Source: Streptomyces albireticuli | GTDB lineage: Bacteria; Actinomycetota; Actinomycetes; Streptomycetales; Streptomycetaceae | Assembly: GCF_021228125.1 (NCBI RefSeq) | Contig: NZ_JAJQQS010000003.1 | Span: forward strand, 1 to 64,000 | Direction of reading: 5' to 3' | Length of the DNA: 64,000 nt | Shown here: positions 59,972 to 64,000 of the stretch, piece by piece | Position numbering within the stretch: position 1 is the first letter of the stretch | How the letters are laid out: each line of letters starts with the position of its first letter | Position numbers and translations under genes: made by a program | Notes under the pieces: model-generated | Seen by the model: the letters and a program-made list of their open reading frames with translations, nothing else | Database searches by the model: none | What the model was told of the DNA's origin: nothing

Positions 59972-61753
59972 TCAGTCGGAGGGCAGCGGCTCGAACTCCC
60001 GCACGGCGTCGATGTCCGGGCCGTGCGGGGTGTTCGCCTCCCGCTCGATGAGGATCTCGACGAGCGCCGGCCGCGAGGTGGCGACCGCCCGCTCGCGGGC
60101 CCACTCGACGGCGGGCCGGATGTCCGCCGGATCCACCACGCGCCGCCCTGAACAGCCGTACGCCTCCATCAGTTTGACGTGGTCGGTGCCGGTCTCGTCG
60201 TAGTGCACGTCGACCTGGTAGTTCATGCCGTAGCCGGCCGAGGCCTGGCGGATGAGGCCGAGGTAGGCGTTGTTCAGCATGATCAGGACGCACGGGATGT
60301 CGTACTGCGCGGCGACCGCCAGCTCCTCGACCGTGTACTGGAAGCCGTAGTCGCCCACGATGCCCACGACCTCGGTGTCGCCCCGGCCCATCCCCTGGAG
60401 CGCCTTCTTCACCCCGATCGCGGCCGGCACCTCCCAGCCGAGCGGCCCGGCCTGGCCGCAGACCTGGTAATGACGGGGCCGGTGGGCCTTCTGATGCTGG
60501 CCGCCCCAGATCTGGTAGAGGCCGATGGCGGTGACGAAGTAGGTGTCCTCGCCGAAGATCTCGTTGATCTCCTTGTAGACGCGGGGCGCCTTGACGGGGA
60601 CGGTGTCGAAGTCCTCGCGGCGGACGAGCGTGCGCTTGAGCGTCCGGCAGCGCCGGGCCCACGGCTCCCAGGAGGTGAGGGGCGCCCGGCGGGCGCGGGC
60701 CCGGGCGGCGGCCAGCAGCGCGGTGAGGAACAGCCGGGCGTCGGAGACGACGCCGAGGTCCGGCTCGATGACCTTGCCCAGCTGCGAGGGTTCGATGTCG
60801 ACGTGGACGAACGTCCGCCCGCCCCGGTAGACGGAGAGGTCGCCGCCCGTGTGCCGGTCGCCGAAGCGGGCGCCGACCGCGAGCACGAAGTCGGACTCCA
60901 GGAACGAGGCGTTGGCGTACCGCTGGGAGGTCTGGATGCCGGTGGTGCCCATGTTGAGCTCGTGGTCGTCCTCGATGACGCCCTTGCCCATGAGGGTGAC
61001 CTGGAACGGCACCCTCAGATACTCCACCAGCGCGCGCAGTTCGGCCGCCGCCTCCGCGAGGATCACCCCGCCGCCCGCCAGCACCAGCGGCCGCTCGGCC
61101 GCCAGCAGCAGATCCAGGGCAGCCTCGACGCGCGGCGGGTGCGGCGCGACGGTGGCGACGGGCAGCCGGGTGTCGAGGGCGGGGTCGTAGCGGATCTCGC
61201 GCGCGGCGAGGTCGACCGGGATGTCGATCAGCACCGGGCCGGGCCGCCCCTCGCGGGCGACGCGGAACGCCTCCCGGAAGGCCCAGGGGATCTGCGCGGC
61301 CTCCTTGATCTGCGTGGCCCACTTGGTGACCGGGCGGACGATCTCCACGATGTCGACCGCCTGGAACGCCTCCTGGTGCAGCTTGGTGGAGACGGCCTGC
61401 CCGGTGACGCACAGCATCGGCACGGAGTCGGCGAACGCGGTGTAGAGCCCGGTGACGAGGTTGGTGCCGCCGGGCCCGGAGGTGGCCAGGGCGACGCCGA
61501 CGCGGCCGTTGGTACGGGCCCACCCGTCGGCCATGTGCGTCGCGCCCTCCTCGTGCCGGACGATGAGGTGCTCGATGCCGCCCACGGTCTCCATCGCCTT
61601 GTACAGCGGCAGGATCGCGGCCCCGGGGCAGCCGAAGGCGATGTCGACGCCCTCGTCCTTCATGATCCGTACGGCCGCCTCCATGGCGGGCATCCGGGCG
61701 GCGGGCGGTCGTCCGGCGGGCGTACGGGCGGCCGGCGTCCGGGCGGTGGTCAT
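59972..61753 (-). CDS. gcl: Glyoxylate carboligase (tartronate-semialdehyde synthase)
   Basis: A 593-residue ThDP enzyme joining two glyoxylates to tartronate semialdehyde and CO2. After a 22-residue Ala/Pro/Arg-rich tail, the sequence follows E. coli Gcl: FGCPGAAILPLY, SGPGGTNLVTGLYTAFADSVPMLCVTGQ, QEAFQAVDIVEI, CGQAGPLGWEVPAAIG, GDYGFQYTVEELAVAAQYDIPCVLIMLNNAYLGLIRQ. Unlike E. coli Gcl, which has Val51, it keeps the standard ThDP glutamate (Glu68 in VRHEEGATHMADGW). Context with glxR and hyi supports the assignment over acetolactate synthase. Start overlaps the glxR stop as ATGA. Confidence 0.88.
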   Translation of the reverse strand: MTTARTPAARTPAGRPPAARMPAMEAAVRIMKDEGVDIAFGCPGAAILPLYKAMETVGGIEHLIVRHEEGATHMADGWARTNGRVGVALATSGPGGTNLVTGLYTAFADSVPMLCVTGQAVSTKLHQEAFQAVDIVEIVRPVTKWATQIKEAAQIPWAFREAFRVAREGRPGPVLIDIPVDLAAREIRYDPALDTRLPVATVAPHPPRVEAALDLLLAAERPLVLAGGGVILAEAAAELRALVEYLRVPFQVTLMGKGVIEDDHELNMGTTGIQTSQRYANASFLESDFVLAVGARFGDRHTGGDLSVYRGGRTFVHVDIEPSQLGKVIEPDLGVVSDARLFLTALLAAARARARRAPLTSWEPWARRCRTLKRTLVRREDFDTVPVKAPRVYKEINEIFGEDTYFVTAIGLYQIWGGQHQKAHRPRHYQVCGQAGPLGWEVPAAIGVKKALQGMGRGDTEVVGIVGDYGFQYTVEELAVAAQYDIPCVLIMLNNAYLGLIRQASAGYGMNYQVDVHYDETGTDHVKLMEAYGCSGRRVVDPADIRPAVEWARERAVATSRPALVEILIEREANTPHGPDIDAVREFEPLPSD

Positions 61754-62649
61754 GACGCCGTCCCCGACAGGAGCTCGACACCGCGCAGCAGCGCGGAGTG
61801 GTCCAGCCCGCCGTCGCCGCGCGCGCGGGCCGAGGCCACCAGGGTCGCGGCGGCGCTCCCGAGGGGGAGGGCGGCCCCGACGGCGCGGGCGGCGTCCATG
61901 ACGATGCCCATGTCCTTGTGGTGCAGGTCGAGACGGAAGCCGGGGGCGAACTCGCGGGCGAGGAAGTTGTGCCGCTTGCGGCTGAGGACGGCCGAGCCGG
62001 CCAGGCCGCCGCCGAGCACGTCCAGCGCGGTGGCCAGGTCCGCGCCGGACTTCTCCAGGAGGACGACGGCCTCCGCGCACGCCTGGAGGGTGACGGCGAC
62101 GATCAGCTGGTTGGCGGCCTTCACGGTCTGCCCGGCGCCATGGCCGCCGCACCGGGCGACGGTCGTGCCGAAGGTGGCGAGGAGCGGCTCCGCGGCCGCG
62201 AAGTCCGCCGCCGCGCCGCCCACCATGACGGACAGCACCCCCTCCACGGCCCCGGCCTCGCCGCCGGAGACGGGGGCGTCCAGGACGCGTACGCCCTTGC
62301 CGCCGGCCGTCGCGGCCGCGGCGAGGGCGACGGACGTACGAGGGGCCACCGTCGACATGTCGATCAGCAGGGCGCCCGGCCGGGCGTGCGCGAGGACGCC
62401 GTCCTCCCCGTAGGCGACCGCCTCGACGTGCGGGTCGGCCGGGAGCATGGTGACGATCACATCGGCGCCGCGGACCGCCTCGGCGACCGTGGCCGCGGGC
62501 GTGCCGCCGGCGGCGGCGAGCCGGTCGAGCTTGTGCGCCTCAAGGGTGTGCCCGGTGACGGGGTACCCGGCCTTGAGCAGGTGCTCCGACATGGGCGAGC
62601 CCATGACGCCGAGTCCTATCCAGGCGACGCGGGGGAGTGCGGTGGGCAT
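61750..62649 (-). CDS. glxR: 2-hydroxy-3-oxopropionate reductase
   Basis: A 299-residue NAD(P)H-dependent beta-hydroxyacid dehydrogenase reducing tartronate semialdehyde to glycerate. WIGLGVMGSPMSEHLLKAGY is the Rossmann motif; LDAPVSGGEAGAVEGVLSVMVGG is the substrate-binding signature; GGHGAGQTVKAANQ contains the catalytic lysine. Length is normal. It is the middle gene of the hyi-glxR-gcl operon, overlapping gcl by four bases and starting 61 bases after hyi. Confidence 0.93.
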   Translation of the reverse strand: MPTALPRVAWIGLGVMGSPMSEHLLKAGYPVTGHTLEAHKLDRLAAAGGTPAATVAEAVRGADVIVTMLPADPHVEAVAYGEDGVLAHARPGALLIDMSTVAPRTSVALAAAATAGGKGVRVLDAPVSGGEAGAVEGVLSVMVGGAAADFAAAEPLLATFGTTVARCGGHGAGQTVKAANQLIVAVTLQACAEAVVLLEKSGADLATALDVLGGGLAGSAVLSRKRHNFLAREFAPGFRLDLHHKDMGIVMDAARAVGAALPLGSAAATLVASARARGDGGLDHSALLRGVELLSGTAS

Positions 62650-62710
62650 GCGGAGGGCCTTTCTCGTGCGGGGTCGGGGGGGGGAGAGCGGAGGGCTGCG
62701 GGGGAGCGGG

Positions 62711-63547
62711 TCAGCCTGCGCGGCGGCCCAGCGCCTCCAGCCGGCCGAAGCTGTCGGCGCTCGCCCCGGCGGGCCGGTACTCCAGGCCCACCCAGCCGTC
62801 GTAGCCGGCCTTGTCCAGATGGCCGAGGAGCGCGCCGAAGTCCAGCGCCCCGGTGCCCGGCGCGCCGCGCCCGGGGTTGTCGGCGATCTGGACGTGCCCG
62901 GTCACGCCGGCGTGCCGCTCGATGACGGCGGGCAGGTCCTCGCCGCCCATGGAGAGGTGGTAAAGGTCCATCAGGAAGCGGGCGTTGCCCAGTCCGCTCG
63001 CCGTGTTCACCTCCTCGACCAGCTCGACCGCCCGCGCCGAGGTGACGACGGGGTAGTCCGGCGACTCGGCGGCGTTGAGCGCCTCGATGAGCAGGACGGC
63101 CCCCACCCGGTCCGCGGCGCGGGCGGCGCGCACCAGGTTCTCCAGGGCCAGGGCGTCCTGTGCCGCGTGGTCGAGGCCGGGGAGGCGGTTGCCGTGGAGG
63201 GCGTTGATCGCGGTGCAGCCCGTGCGCGCCGCGAAGTCGGCGGCCACGTCGAGGTTGGCGCGGAAGTCGTCGGAACCGGCGCCGGGCAGCGAGAGCACAC
63301 CGCGGTCCGGGCCCGGGAGCACCCCCGCGTAGAAGTTCAGCCCGACCAGCCGGGTGCCCGCCTCGTCCAGCGCCCGCCGCAGGGCGTCGAGCTCGGCCGG
63401 CGCGGGTACGGCCACCCCGGGCCAGGGCCACCACAGCTCGACGGCCGTGAAGCCCGCCGCCGCGGCGGCAGCCGGACGTTCCAGAAGAGGAAGTTCGGTG
63501 AAGAGGATGGAGAGGTTCACATTGAAACGCGGCTCGCGAGGGCCCAT
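62711..63547 (-). CDS. hyi: Hydroxypyruvate isomerase-like TIM barrel
   Basis: A 278-residue AP-endonuclease-2-type TIM barrel that interconverts hydroxypyruvate and tartronate semialdehyde. RFNVNLSILFTELPLLERPAAAAAAGFTAVELWWPW, GLNFYAG, INALHGNR, LLIEALN and FLMDLYHLSMGGEDL (metal ligands) and GHVQIADNPGRGAPGTGALDF match Hyi. First gene of the glyoxylate operon. The ATG at 63547 is chosen (MGPREPRFNVNLSI); two IclR-type palindromes lie immediately upstream. Confidence 0.92.
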   Translation of the reverse strand: MGPREPRFNVNLSILFTELPLLERPAAAAAAGFTAVELWWPWPGVAVPAPAELDALRRALDEAGTRLVGLNFYAGVLPGPDRGVLSLPGAGSDDFRANLDVAADFAARTGCTAINALHGNRLPGLDHAAQDALALENLVRAARAADRVGAVLLIEALNAAESPDYPVVTSARAVELVEEVNTASGLGNARFLMDLYHLSMGGEDLPAVIERHAGVTGHVQIADNPGRGAPGTGALDFGALLGHLDKAGYDGWVGLEYRPAGASADSFGRLEALGRRAG

Positions 63548-63560
63548 GGAACAAGGATCC

Positions 63561-63596
63561 TTCCGCATTGTGGAAGTGAAATTCTGTTCAATGGAA
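63561..63596. promoter_or_regulatory. Twin IclR-type palindromes before hyi
   Basis: TTCCGCATTGTGGAA (63561-63575) and TTCTGTTCAATGGAA (63582-63596) are 15-base dyads with TTCC/GGAA ends whose starts are 21 bases apart, i.e. on the same face of the helix. They abut the hyi start, the position of a repressor site. AllR/GylR-type IclR regulators bind sequences of this form; no such gene is in the window. Confidence 0.6.
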
Positions 63597-63681
63597 GGGT
63601 GCCGGGCGGGCCGAAGGGGTGTCAAGGGTGAAGGCGGCCGCCGGAGCCTTCTCCTGATGTGGGGTCAGGCGGACTCTTGCG

Positions 63682-63703
63682 ATATTCGGTGAACATCGAA
63701 TAT
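63682..63703. promoter_or_regulatory. Inverted repeat ATATTCG-N8-CGAATAT
   Basis: Perfect 7-bp arms around GTGAACAT, in an AT-rich patch 135 bases upstream of hyi. Possible operator or promoter element for the glyoxylate operon or for a rightward transcript. Confidence 0.4.
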
Positions 63704-63757
63704 TGTCGAGGAGTGGGAGCGCGCAGGGGCGGCCGGCAGGCCGCGGCGCGCTGTACG

Positions 63758-63805
63758 GGACGGCGGACGGCATCCGAACCCCCGCGGATGCCGTCCGCGC
63801 CGTCC
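63758..63805. terminator. Large GC hairpin near the right edge
   Basis: GGACGGCGGACGGCATCCG pairs with its inverse at 63785-63805 except for a two-base bulge, with an 8-base loop. No T-run on either side. It separates the glyoxylate operon promoter from the operator array to its right. Confidence 0.5.
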
Positions 63806-63877
63806 GTCCGTATCCACTTCTCCGCCCCGGCGCTTCGGCTGCCGTGTGGGTGATGTCTCGTGAGTGACCGCTTCCGC

Positions 63878-63940
63878 TACGATGCCTCAAGTTCGCAAGA
63901 TGTCGAACTTGAGTAGGGCTTGAGTAGCGCTTGAGTGGCG
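63878..63940. promoter_or_regulatory. Operator array: dyad plus 11-bp phased repeats
   Basis: A TACGAT -10-like box (63878-63883) is followed by the perfect dyad CTCAAGTTCG-N8-CGAACTTGAG (63886-63913). CTTGAG recurs at 63908, 63919 and 63930, exactly 11 bases apart. The arrangement suggests a promoter or regulator site for a gene beyond the right edge; no start codon is visible before 64000. Confidence 0.5.
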
Positions 63941-64000
63941 GGGGCAGGGCGCCGCGGTCCGGATGTGGTGGCGGCGGCCGGTTGCGGACACCGAAACGAG

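Noticed and set aside
63886..63913. SOS box for LexA
   Set aside because: The dyad is GTTC-N10-GAAC; Streptomyces LexA sites are GAAC-N4-GTTC.

Overview
The window is a high-GC chromosomal segment with the hallmarks of Streptomyces or a very close relative: third-position GC bias in nearly every gene, frequent GTG starts and ATGA/GTGA stop-start overlaps, and families typical of the genus (DUF2637 and SAV_915 proteins, RsbW-like ATPases, an OtrA-type protection protein, NHLM transporters). No rRNA, tRNA, CRISPR array or insertion sequence was seen. Species cannot be assigned from the sequence alone.

Left part (1-24 kb): a sulfur-assimilation operon on the minus strand (cysI, a small CxxC protein, cysH, cysC, continuing off the left edge) preceded by a short leader peptide; a GNAT acetyltransferase; a GAF regulator divergent from a YihY membrane protein; rsgA; an alkylation-repair pair (Ada/AlkA fusion and ogt); a DUF456 protein; a LuxR-type regulator divergent from a 1226-residue repeat-rich PP2C-like protein; an RsbW-like ATPase; a DUF2637 membrane protein; an FhuF-like protein behind an iron box; a GntR/FCD regulator; a TPR-like protein divergent from a tetracycline-type ribosomal protection protein. 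A related GC-rich palindromic repeat recurs between genes.

Middle (24-42 kb): a secreted trypsin-like protease with VCBS/FG-GAP-like repeats, then a purine-catabolism block on the minus strand (three-subunit xanthine dehydrogenase, purine permease, XdhC maturation factor) divergent from a PucR regulator; a Crp-family regulator overlapping a small membrane protein; a long non-coding stretch; a membrane-anchored EEP phosphatase/nuclease; and a magnesium module (mgtA, mgtC) behind a 640-base leader with a small upstream ORF.

42.4-49.2 kb holds the most interesting locus: a cysteine-free 70-residue double-glycine peptide precursor, an HlyD-like adaptor, a C39-peptidase NHLM ABC transporter and a second NHLM ABC protein, with no modification enzyme. 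It looks like a minimal export cassette for an unmodified bacteriocin-like peptide.

Right part (49-64 kb): a DUF6243-like gene, an HNH remnant, corA, a decayed winged-helix gene, lysA (diaminopimelate decarboxylase) with a SAV_915 gene, a GAF-LuxR regulator divergent from two translationally coupled acyl-CoA ligase genes (the first with a run of Asp-His-Lys repeats), a zinc-ribbon protein, and a glyoxylate-to-glycerate operon (hyi, glxR, gcl) preceded by two IclR-type palindromes. The right edge carries a phased operator array, presumably for a gene outside the window. Xanthine dehydrogenase plus PucR and the glyoxylate operon suggest a capacity to use purines and their glyoxylate end product, although the connecting urate and allantoin genes are not here.
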